Position numbers and translations under genes: made by a program. From the NCBI GenBank assembly GCA_030549495.1, contig JAUIRK010000934.1, forward strand, positions 248,001 to 312,000: a stretch of DNA of 64,000 nt. The letters are read 5' to 3'. The notes beneath the pieces are model-generated. The model worked only from the letters and a program-made list of their open reading frames with translations. It had not been told where the DNA came from and searched no databases. Source of the stretch: Nectonema munidae (taxonomy: Eukaryota > Nematomorpha > Nectonematoida > Nectonematidae). Positions 23,073 to 33,050 of this stretch are shown here, in pieces (position 1 is the stretch's first letter; each line of letters opens with the position of its first letter).

Positions 23073-24843
23073 TCACCCATAGAGTACCTTCTTTTCCAGA
23101 AACTTGACTTGTGCAGGGTGTGGTTGCATCCATCGATTGAAACACCCGAACTTCTTGCCCGATATGATCGTTGGTGTGTATCCAAATTGCAAGATGCGTC
23201 TTGCCTTTCGATCGCTCAAATCCGCAGGTGCCGTCCAGACGGCCCCGCTCGCCTCAAACACCCTATCTGCTAATTCCTTGTTGTTTAGAACTTCGTGAGG
23301 CCGTGAGTGCCGAATCTTTAAGCAAGATATGGGAGATTCATTTACCAGTGACTGGACTGATGAATGTGTGCTTTCGGTATCACTTCCCTGCGTGTCCGCA
23401 TCTTCCGTATCTTCCTGCGTAGTTTCTGTATGATCTTCTCTCGGAGGAGGCTGTATGGGTGGTGGTGAGTTGCCCACTGCTTGTCCAGTGTCCGTATCTT
23501 CCGGAGTATCCGGAGAGAGTAATTCGCCGTAGATATTTCTCCAGGTAGCCGGCGCCCATTCTCCCTTTTTATCGAGATACTTTAAGTCAATCACAGTTTT
23601 CAACCCAATCTCATCAATCAGATCATCTCGCAGTATGTCATTGATCACAGACGAAGTATCTTGCTCGATAGCCAACAAGGGAGGCGAGTGCAGTGGCTCA
23701 GTATGGATACTATGAGTAGTGTCCGTAGGTTCCCAAACCGGTAATGCTCCAAGGAGAGACTGGAAGTCGTCGCCGAATGTAGAGATGAGGAGCTCCTCCA
23801 TTAGGTCACCGGGAATGGTGACGTGCGCTCTAGGTGAGCAGGGTGGTGGCGTAATTTGGAAGCTGTTTATGCTGTCTGTAGCATTTGGCTGTAGCCAGAG
23901 TCTTTCCAAATCAGTAGGCGATGCGGTGTCCCCAGGCGCTCCCACGCTGAACGGGAAGTCGGTTATACTTTGTAGCGCATCTTCTACGGCAGTCATATTA
24001 ACTTTGGTAGGGTCGAGCTCGTTGCTCCAAGCATCCTGTCTTGGTGAATCAGACGCTGCATCTTCATCTGGCGTGGGTGAAACCTCGCAAGATATAGGAG
24101 GAGGCTGAGGTGGGAGCTGAGAAACCTCACCTAGGGAGGCGCTCTCCTCCAGATCCAGTTCGTCGAGAGCTTCTGAAATGACCCGATCAGGGAATGCCAC
24201 TTCTGGCCATTCCCTGGCCCCGCAAACATTAGAGATGTCTGCGAGGACTTCAAAGAATCTCTTACTTCTTCGTGCCCGTGATTCGTCGGCGCGGCCCTGC
24301 TTTCGGTTGCGAGGCTGCAGCGACTGTACGAAAGGGCTGTCTAGCAGGGAGGACGTCAGGCACCGGGATTCCCAGATCGGACATGGTTGACATGTTCATC
24401 TGCCGGGCTGCCTGCTCCCAGCTGCACTGCGTAGCCAAACAAGCCGTAGTGGCGAGAGTGTTCACCTCTCGAAGGTCTCCTAGATTGAGGAGTTCCAGGT
24501 TCCTTTCCATGAGTTTGAATAAGGCCATGATGACATTGTCTTTGGCGTTTCGCTGCTGAGGAGGCAGCGAAAGTTGGAAGGCTTCAATGCGCTTTCTAGC
24601 CAGTTCAACGGGCTGATATCTGGTCATGGTAGGCAGTTGCATGGCTTCCTGCTTTATGTCAATGGGAATTGAGGCAGGAGTCGTATGTTCAGCAATCTCT
24701 GGTTTCGTGAGCTGCATCAAGTATACCTCAAGGCGCGCCATTCTATCCGTTAAGGAGTCAACTTTTTCAGCCGTGGAGATAGCTGAAAAAATGTTAGAAG
24801 GAGGCTCAGTAGAGGCCTGGCCGGATTGAGGTAGGTCTGTCAT
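23073..24843 (-). CDS. GC-richer two-exon gene of unknown family
   Basis: The ATG at 24843 opens MTDLPQSGQAS directly after a TTGCAG acceptor-like site, suggesting a 5' UTR intron. Exon 1 (24843-24266) ends at a strong donor, GTAAGAG. A 52-bp intron (24265-24214) ends in GGCCAG. Exon 2 (24213-23073) continues in phase as KKEWPEVAFPDRVIS. The product would be 572 aa; the second frame has no nearby ATG of its own, which favours splicing. The N-terminus has a short coiled-coil-like heptad stretch (VDSLTDRMARLEVYLMQL) and a Q/L-rich helix. The middle is acidic and rich in P, S, T and D. The C-terminus is basic and aromatic (ADRVFEASGAVWTAPADLS, FGCFNRWMQP). GC is near half, unlike its surroundings. 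I recognise no family. Confidence 0.5.
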
Positions 24844-24849
24844 ATGCTG

Positions 24850-25224
24850 CAACGAGTATTAACAGATGAAGCAAAATCGTGAAATAGAGGTTATGATTTT
24901 GAAGAAGAAAAAGGGTCAAATTAGTTTTCAAAAAGCTTAAGTTATACTGTAAATTTTTTAGTTTTTGTTGAAACTCTATAACTTTTTCTTATTTTTCCTT
25001 AAAAGTTATTATAAAAGGCAAATCATTGCAAAATGTTAACAGTTATTTTATTTTTTTTAGCGTGCACTAATTTAGCTTTTAAACTATTTTTGAATGATGC
25101 TGAAAAAAAATGAAATAATGCAATCTTAATTTATTTATTTTTGTTTGCACAATTATAACTTCATTGTATACCCTTGCCCCTGAATCAATCACATTTTTTC
25201 ATATAAACATCGTAGGGTGTCTAG
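24850..25224. other. AT-rich stretch upstream of the orphan gene
   Basis: No coding sequence was recognised. It would hold a 5' intron or the promoter of the minus-strand gene; no TATA box or first exon could be pinned. Confidence 0.35.
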
Positions 25225-27986
25225 TAGAGAGTCCACCTCGTTGTGTTTTTTACTCTCCCCGGGGTACGAGGACCCCAGAAATTCTTAAATTTTCCCCGGG
25301 GTATCCTCGAGGTAAAAATTGCAGTTTATATATTTATTATTTGTTTTTTTAGACATCAATTTATGTTTTTTTTTTGAATAAATAACTACTTTAAATTCTA
25401 TCAGTTCAACTTAGTCATTTAATATCAAAAAACAAGTGTTTTAAAGGTGTTAACCTATTCATATTGAAAAGATAATTATAAAACATTTGCACCAACCTAT
25501 AAGTAAAGTTTTGACGGAAATTGCATATGAATCTGACAGCTAATAAAAATACATGCATCCCACTAACGCATTACACTAAATGGCTACATTAGCAAAACTT
25601 TATTTTTTATTTATTAAAAAGATATTTAGAAAAAAATTTGCAAAAACTTTTTGTTAAAAGTTTCATATAAGAAAAGGTATGCATTCTGCTGTCGTTTAAC
25701 AGCATTAGATAGTTACATTAGCAAAACTTAATTTCATTTTTATAAAAGTATTTCATAAAAAGTAAAGCAGAAAGTGTTTTGTCATTTAATCTGTTTCTTA
25801 TTTTTGTCTTGAAACATCCCATTGAAGAAAAAACTCTTTCTGTCAGAGAAGATGTTGGCTTTATTGTTTTCAGGGCGTTGTAAACACGTTCCAGTTTCTC
25901 CGGTCTTTTTTTGTATTCTTTGAAGAGAAAAAATTCTTTTTTGATAGAATTTAATAGTGTTTCATCACCTTGTTCAAAACATTGTTCATTTTTATGTTTT
26001 TCCATAATTTCATTAAGTTCCTCTTATTATTTTTCTCTTATATTTCTACATTACTTTCATAGTTTTTTTTTCTTCATATTTTTCTCCCCCATACAATCTT
26101 TCAAACAAAGCTACACTTGTTTTTATTAGTTCATTTTCTTCTATTTTTTCACCATATTCATCATTTTTTTCTTTCAAAAAAGTTGGCGAATGAAGAAAAC
26201 TAGATAACTGTAGTATTTTTCTGTTTCTATTATTCATTAAGCGAAAATAAACAGCTTCTCTAATTTTCAAACTGAAAAAGTTGTCCATATCTTTCAATTT
26301 ATCTAAAGCAAAAAACAAAACTTTGTTCAAATCGATTATAGTAGTAGATTCCTTGCATAAATACTGTGAGACAGTTTTGATAGGATCTAAAGTAGTTATC
26401 AAACTTTCTATAATAATACATTCACTATTACTCAAAAATATATCTTGATCGTTTTCTAAAAGAACAATTTTCACTTCTTTTTAAATATTCAAAAATCTTT
26501 CTAGCATAGCAAGAAGAGAATTCCACCTTGTTTTTATATCTATAAAAAGTTTTTTTTCTTTGCAGTGATTTTTAGCAACAAGCTCCATTAATCTATCATT
26601 TTTAACTGGTGATCAACGAAAATAATTCACCATTTTTCTTACCTTGTTGATAGCATCCTGTACTTCTTTATTAGTAAACTGTTCAACAAGTTCAAAGTCT
26701 GAGCTATCACTACTTGATTCATCAGAAGTAAAAGATGTGCAACAACTTTCTTTGCAATATAGGACATCGCAAATAGCTAAATGTAAAGCATGAGCATAGC
26801 ATATAACATGCTCAATTTCAGATAGTTTGCCAAGTTTAAGCATCAAAGAACAGCCATCTGTAATCATTGAAACAAAATCTTTTTTTAAATTGAGAGAAAA
26901 TTCTTGCAAAATTTTTGTAATTTGGAAAAGTAATAGTTGAGCGTTAGTGCTTTCGTAAATCCTGAAAACACCTAAACAGCAAAAGGAAGTATCAAACTGA
27001 ACATTAAGATTTAAATATCTTCGATTACCACATCCTGTTGCCTCATCCAAACTAAGTGAAAAACGCTTTCCGTCGTTTTTCATTTTCTGGAAATTGCTTT
27101 TCATGCCTCGCTTAGTTTGCTCGTAAAAATCAAGAAACAACTTTTTCATTTGTGTCTTACTCTTCGGCAAAGAATATGCTTGAGATTCGAAAGCTTTTCT
27201 CAACGTTTCACTTCTGGATAGCTGAGAAAACGTTAGACCATCCTTGGCAACTAATTTTGAAATAATAGAACCTAAAGACTCTTTCTTAGTTTTTAGAATA
27301 AATGTTTCTATGGATTGTGTTTTCTTACTTGTTCCAACATTTTCTAAATTTTCATTGGCTCTTTTTACTTGTATATCATGCTTGTTTTTCAAATGATCAA
27401 GCATTCCTTTAGTACTTGATCCTGAAACTTTGATTTATTTTGAACAGTGTTTGAACAGGCATTTGGCTTTTTCATCCATTTTTCTGAACAAATAATGCGC
27501 CCAAACTAAAGATTTTCTTTCAGTACTAATATCTTTGAAATTATTTGAATCCATAATAAAGAATCAAATTATAATTTCTAAAAAAAAAGTATATTAGAAT
27601 TAAAAAAAATATAAATCAGTATTCGTTTCTAATATTTTTAATTTTTTTCCTTACTTATATATAAAGAAGTTATTATACAAAGATATGAAAATAACTTGAT
27701 TAAAGCAAAAACAATTGATTTGAAAACTAAGACAAAAAAATCTGATAAAATAAAAAAAAATAAAATGAATAGTTTGACTTATGAAAAAACATAAAACGCT
27801 GAAAAGTTTGATGATAATGAACAACAACAGTTTATGAAAATAATGAATTTTTTTTTGATTTGAACATTTTATTAATTTTCTAACAATAATTTGACTGTAT
27901 CAATGTAAAAAAAACTTCGGGGTGAAACAAAATTTTACCCCGGTTTACGGGGCAACGGGGACGGGGTCCTCGGGATGGATTCTCTA
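25225..27986 (-). mobile_element. hAT DNA transposon with both ends, transposase broken
   Basis: Ends TAGAGAGTCCACCTCG (left) and CGGGATGGATTCTCTA (right) are imperfect inverted repeats, flanked by identical 8-bp duplications GTGTCTAG (25217-25224 and 27987-27994). That defines a 2762-bp element. Subterminal G/C-rich blocks such as CCCCGGGGTA and CGGGGACGGGG lie at both ends. The internal transposase frame runs on the minus strand. The perfect duplication suggests a fairly recent insertion, but the transposase carries stops, so it is not autonomous. Confidence 0.9.
25718..27554 (-). pseudogene. hAT transposase pseudogene
   Basis: The ATG at 27554 opens a BED-type zinc-finger region (VWAHYLFRKMDEKAKCLFKH, then DHLKNKHD). 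After it come a catalytic-core segment with FSLSLDEATG and a later DGCSLMLKLGKL, a helical insertion with ICYAHALHLAICDVL, and a C-terminal dimerisation motif TSSLTERVFSSMGCFKTKIR near 25800-25860. The frame is interrupted by a stop after the first finger half (near 27435), by stops near 26610 and 26480, and by a frame change near 26010-26050. Full-length hAT transposases are about 600 aa, which fits the 1.84-kb span. Confidence 0.85.
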
Positions 27987-27994
27987 GTGTCTAG

Positions 27995-28500
27995 TAGACT
28001 CTTTGCCTTCAGACTACATTCACTCATATAAAACTATCCAACCTTCAGTTATTTGTTTTCAGTTGTTTTTTCTATGAATCAAATATCGTTTCATCAATTC
28101 CTGTAATGTGCATGATAGACTATTTCATTTTCAAATGAAAAGCTTATTGCCCCCCCCCTCCCCTAACAATTTTGGATTTTTTTAAACTAGTGTATATTCG
28201 ATATGCAAATTTAATTAAAATATTTTCGCTGGAAGTATAGTATTTAAATTCACCAATTTTGTAAAAAAAAATATAAAGTAGTATTATTAATTTAGGACTT
28301 TAGGTATGCGTGGAATACACTCTATTTTAAAGGATTGCTTGAATATTTGGTCTCCCGTGGTATTTCCAAACCACTAATTTTGAAAATTGCAACAAAAAAA
28401 TTTCGCCCCCAATAATTTTGAGGAATATTGTTTATAACGAATGTTTAAAGTTTGTTAATGCCGATTTTAGATGGTCATTGAAAGATGTCCTAATCTTACA
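27995..28500. other. AT-rich stretch with C tract
   Basis: No gene was recognised. A run of C lies near 28151-28158. It separates the hAT transposon from a dispersed repeat. Confidence 0.4.
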
Positions 28501-28502
28501 CA

Positions 28503-28872
28503 CTTATACTTTATGTTGCAACGCAAAATGCTTGATCTTTTCTTTAACATAGTTTATTTTAGTGTCTTTCATATATTGCCTTCAAAAAGATTTTCAAATT
28601 ATTGTTATAACCTTTTTATCCATTCAAAAGCTAAACTAATCCTAAATTCTTTTTTCCAAAGTATTTGTTAAATTTTTTTTTCAAAAACTTTCTACTCATA
28701 AACTGAGCGTTGTTCCTTTACAAGGTATTTGTGTAATTAAAATTTTTTTTCTATGATTTGCAAAAACTGATAAAGGAATTAAAAAAAGATAACATTAGAT
28801 CAAAATAATAAAGATTTTTATGTTGCGTTTTTGCAACGTTTGGCACTAAAGAGAGTGTCTATGAATTTAATT
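28503..28872. repeat. Dispersed repeat Q, copy 1
   Basis: It matches 36978-37312 in direct orientation with drift. Shared words include GCAAAATGCTTGAT/GCAAAATGTTTGAT, TTTAGTGTCTTTC, CTTCAAAAA followed by CAAATTATTG, and TTTTTATGT followed by TTTTTGCAA and TCTATGAATTTA. It is non-coding and of unknown class. A family A MITE starts just after it. Confidence 0.55.
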
Positions 28873-28876
28873 TTAA

Positions 28877-28995
28877 CCCGTTATCGATCAGAATAATCAG
28901 ACAATATCTAATGCAAAGCAGAAGATTTCTATTTAATAGCATTAATAAACGCAGACTTTTTTATTTTTGTAATGTCGACTGTGATCGATAACCGG
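28877..28995. mobile_element. TTAA-flanked MITE, family A, copy 3
   Basis: TTAA-CCCGTTATCGATCAGAA at the left faces GTGATCGATAACCGG-TTAC at the right. Internal AGCAGAAGATTT is shared with the other copies. The LTR element to its right inserted a few bases beyond its right end. Confidence 0.75.
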
Positions 28996-29003
28996 TTACT
29001 AAT

Positions 29004-29084
29004 TGTGAGCTTTTAAGCAATGTTGTGAGGCACCACTTTATCTACAACATTCCAATTATGTTGTGAGGCGCTCTATTTACAACA
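29004..29084 (-). repeat. 3' LTR of the gypsy-type element
   Basis: An 81-bp terminal repeat that matches 32630-32710 at 77 of 81 positions. It is very short for a gypsy LTR, which is usually several hundred bp. Confidence 0.85.
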
Positions 29085-32000
29085 TTCACCCTCTCTTTTT
29101 TTTAAAAATATTTCCATCTATCTGGAGCACGCCTTTCTCTCTTTGGGTAGCGGTTTTCTGGGATGTTTTCACTGTGGAAGTGCGCTGAAGTTGGAGAATC
29201 TCTAGAACCATTATTTTGTTGTTCTAAATTTTCAGCTTGATTAGTTAGTGTCGGGTTGGTGTCAAGATGTTTCGTAGAACTGTCTTTAAGAGGAGCCAAG
29301 TCTTTTATAAGTTTACGGTGGTTTCGTTTCCATTGGGTAAACGAACGTGAGCGTAAGAGGGTGTTGCTTGTAATAGTTCAACCTCTTCAACTTCAGCGCT
29401 GTACTTGTCATTTCTTGGTTTTTTTTTCAGAAGTACGTTGCCAGGAGACATAATCCAAGATGGTAAAGAGACTCCTTATTGGAAAAGCCATTGAACTTAT
29501 TGGAAAAGCCATGAATCTTTCGTGAGGAGTACATCCAGTTGCAGAACACAGCAAAGATCGAATTGAGTGTAGGGCGTCTCCCAAAACATCTTGCCAAGCT
29601 TTTACGTCAAGATTACGTGCTCTTCCAAACAATTCCATTGTATCTTTTACACTGTGAGTTGACAGTTGGATTGTAGCGGGTAGTGCGACTTGTTGCCACT
29701 CCTAGATTGAGCAAATATTGTTGAAGTTCTTGTGACAAAAAGGAAGAGCCTCTGTCACTGTGGATGTACTCAGGGAAGCCGCAAATAGAAAACAAAGAGC
29801 TCAAACAACGCACAACTGTTTTGGCACTCATGTCCTTACAAGGAAATACAAACGGAAAGCGTGACCACTCGTCTATGATTGTTAGGAAGATTGTATACCC
29901 ATTGGAAAGGGGAAGTCCGCATTTGAAGTCTATATTCAGTCTCTCCCATGGTCTAATAGCTTTAACTAAGGGAGTAGTATGTGGTGGATTATAAAACCTT
30001 GGCTTCGTTTCATTACAAATTTTGCAACCTTTAATTATTTCTTTGATTTCCAGAATTGAAAAAGGCACATTTTTATTCCGTATAAAATGGGCCATTCTTG
30101 TTACTCCAGGATGGCAAAGCTGGTTATGTATATCATAAGGGGTAGAACTGTCTGTGGCAGCCAAAACAGCCCTTGAAAGCGTATCGGCAACGATATTCAG
30201 ACTCCCTTTTCTATATTTTACATCATAATCATAAGATGCCAGTTCTATTCGCCATCTCAAAAGTTAAAAAAATTAAACATGTATGATAAAGCTTCTTGAT
30301 CTGTGATTAATGTGAAATGGCGTCCTAACAAGTAATGTTTCCATTTCCTTATAGCTTCCATTATTGCGCGCTTCTTTTTCTAAAGACGAGTGTGGTTTCT
30401 CATTCTTTCGCAACGTTCTAGCCTGAAAGGCTATTGGTTGCCCGTTTTGATTAAGTGAAGCCGCTATAGCAAAATGACATCTTTTAAGTTTTCCAAACGC
30501 AGCAGTTGCCTCTTCGCAGAGTGGAAATGACGCAGCTGTAATCAAAGGTCTTATATGATCTGAATAATGAGGGATCCAGCGCGCATAGTATGCGAAAAGA
30601 CCTATGACCCTCTTTAAGGATTTCAGATTATCGGGAGGCCTCATTTCAAGTAGCGGTGCAACTACTAATCTTGTAGCCAAGAAGAGAAATTTCGTTTTTA
30701 GCTATTTGCGATTTAGCTTCATTGAAAGTAATGTTAGCTTTTCTAGCAGCATTCATGAAGGCTTCTAGGTTTTTGTTATGTTCAATAATATCACTGCCTG
30801 CGATCGTTATGTTATCTAGATACGCATACACACCCCTTAATTTTTCAGCGTCTATGATTCTATCAATAATTCTCTGAAAACATGGCACAGCATTCGTAAG
30901 ACCAAAAGGAATTCGTGTGAACTGATACAACTTATGTTTCCACTGGAATGCAGTATACGCTTTATCACCTGCAGCGAGCTTTACCTGATGATACGCAGAC
31001 TTCAGATCTAAGCTCTTTATTGCGCGCTACTTCATTTACTATGCATTCAATTTTAGGCAGAGGATAGGCATCTAAATCCGTAAACCTGTTTATGGTTTTA
31101 CTGTAGCCTATAACCATGCGCGGTTTGTGGTTTTCGCTCTAAAGACTTTCCTCTATAATGCCATCCTTAAGTAATCTTTTCACCTCCTTCTCGATGAATT
31201 CACTGGTTGCTATAGGATGGCAATCTTTAGTTAAATATCGGAATAACGACGGAGACGGCGATTGTAATTCCGAAAGGGAACACACCTGAATGCCAGGAAG
31301 TTTTCCTCCTAAATCGAACTTAAGAAATTTGTGTAAAATTTTGCCCAAGAACTATGTCACTTACGAGATTCTCTAAAACGTTTAATTTAATGTTATGATA
31401 TGTGCTCTCTAAATACCAAACTTTCTAAACAATAGCCTAATATTGGCACAGTAAGATCAGATGAAGCCATACTCACAACTCTATTCAGTGGAAATCAATC
31501 TTACCTTGTTTACAAATACCGAAGAAACAAAGCTTTCAGTAGATCCTGTATCAATCAAACAGTTGGCTTCAACTTGACCTACTTTTCTCATAATTAAAAC
31601 CTTAAAAATTGAATTTGCCACTAGTAGCAGCTATCACAGAATCAGAATTAGCAGGTACCACCTCCCTACAAAAACAAGTACAAGATTTATTGTTAGCATC
31701 AATTATAGTTGCAAGGATTGATTCATCATTACTAGTTGCAACATCTTTATCTGTATTAATACAAGATGATCTACAAGCTTTAGAAAAGTGATCCATTTTG
31801 CTGCACTTGTATTAGCAGGACAGATTTTTCTTGGGTGGAAGGCGTTACCGCAGAAAAAGCATAAATGCTTAGACTTGTAGCTAGAACGTGGTTCTGTAGG
31901 ATCCTTTCTGGTGGAAGCAGTGAAAGAAGTTGTGTCTGTTTTGTAGGCATGCGAGTTGCTCTGAGCTATCTCCAGTGCGCGAGCTTGATCGTAGGCACTC

Positions 32001-32629
32001 TGCAAATCAAAGTTTTTGTTTTCTAGTAGGCGTAGACGTATCGTGTCTGAAGCAAGTCCATTGATCAAGGCATCTCTTATCTGTTCATCTCGGTGCTGTT
32101 CAGCAGAGACCGAGGAATACTCGCACTCAAGACCCAATCTTTGCAGTTGCTGTACAAAAGCGTCGACACTTTCGCCAGGTAGTTGTTTTCGGATTGCTAG
32201 CAAGTGCCGAGCAAAGACTTGATTCTTCTTTTTCACATAGATGCTTTCGAGTTTAGAGATGGCATTATCGTACTCTTCCACGTTCTCAATGTATTTGAAG
32301 ACGGAGGCAGAAATGTAGTTAGTGAGAACAGAGAGCTTTTCAGGATGGAGAGCTGAGATCGAGGAAAGAAAGTTCTTGAAGGTTGAGTACCAGTGTTTCC
32401 ACTCGTCAGTAGCAGTGGCAGAGTTGGGATCTATGTCAAGTCTTTCTGGACGCAGAAACTTGTCCATAGAGGTGACAGGTTGAAAGTAAATTGTTGTAAA
32501 GTAAGGAATAAATTTATTTGAAGAAAAGTAGGCTTTACTTTCAACGAAGATAAAGAAATGTGAAGGCTTATACGCTATTGAAAATAGAGTGATTGTGGTT
32601 AGAGGGTTAGTTGTAAATTACCAGTGAAT

Positions 32630-32710
32630 TGTGAGCTTTTAAGCTATGTTGTGAGGCACCCCTTTATCTACAACATTCCAATTACGTTGTGAGGCACTCT
32701 ATTTACAACA
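32630..32710 (-). repeat. 5' LTR of the gypsy-type element
   Basis: An 81-bp terminal repeat upstream of gag, matching 29004-29084. On the element's strand it starts TGTTGTAAATAG. Confidence 0.85.
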
Positions 32711-33050
32711 CTAACAATTATAAATAAAACTATTTTTAAAACGACCCCGACTCCAACTACTCAAAACGTTCCACTCCGTCTCCACAACCCTGCTCTTAAC
32801 GCTATTTTTCATTTTATTCTCTTTCGACATTTTGTCACATCCTGGAAATGACAAAATTAAAAAAAAAATTTTTAATTTAGCTTACTGATTTTAAAAGAAT
32901 GTGTGTCTGAAACTCAATTTAAAAATATAAATATATGGTTTCAAGATTCAAATATTCGTGGGATTTTGAATAAACATTAGTGAAGAAAGATCTATCTTGA
33001 TGTTATTCCTTTTCAAGTTTAGGCTCTCCTCCCACTCTCCTCTCCTTTAA
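32711..33050 (+). other. Region upstream of BUD31
   Basis: AT-rich, with a pyrimidine-rich stretch (CTCTCCTCCCACTCTCCTCT at about 33023-33042) just before the BUD31 ATG. That could be the 5' UTR or the end of a 5' UTR intron. No TATA box or clear start site was identified. Confidence 0.4.

Larger units (their letters stand above)
29004..32710 (-). mobile_element. Broken Ty3/gypsy-type LTR retrotransposon
   Basis: An old LTR element on the minus strand, about 3.7 kb, with 81-bp LTRs at both ends that begin TG and end CA. The flanks CTAAT and CTAAC look like a 5-bp target duplication with one change. Parts in order on the minus strand are gag with a CCHC zinc knuckle (about 31700-32467), reverse transcriptase (about 30650-31350), RNase H (about 30270-30650), and integrase with an HHCC-like region and DDE core (about 29400-30260). 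The order RT, RNase H, integrase is that of Ty3/gypsy. The two LTRs differ at 4 of 81 sites, so it is not a fresh insertion. The coding region is broken in about half a dozen places or more. It is a fossil. Confidence 0.9.

Noticed and set aside
23719-24559. Plus-strand open frames of 95-129 codons across 23719-24108 and 24272-24559
   Set aside because: They lie antisense to the GC-richer minus-strand gene; openness follows from GC content, and the translations show no domain.
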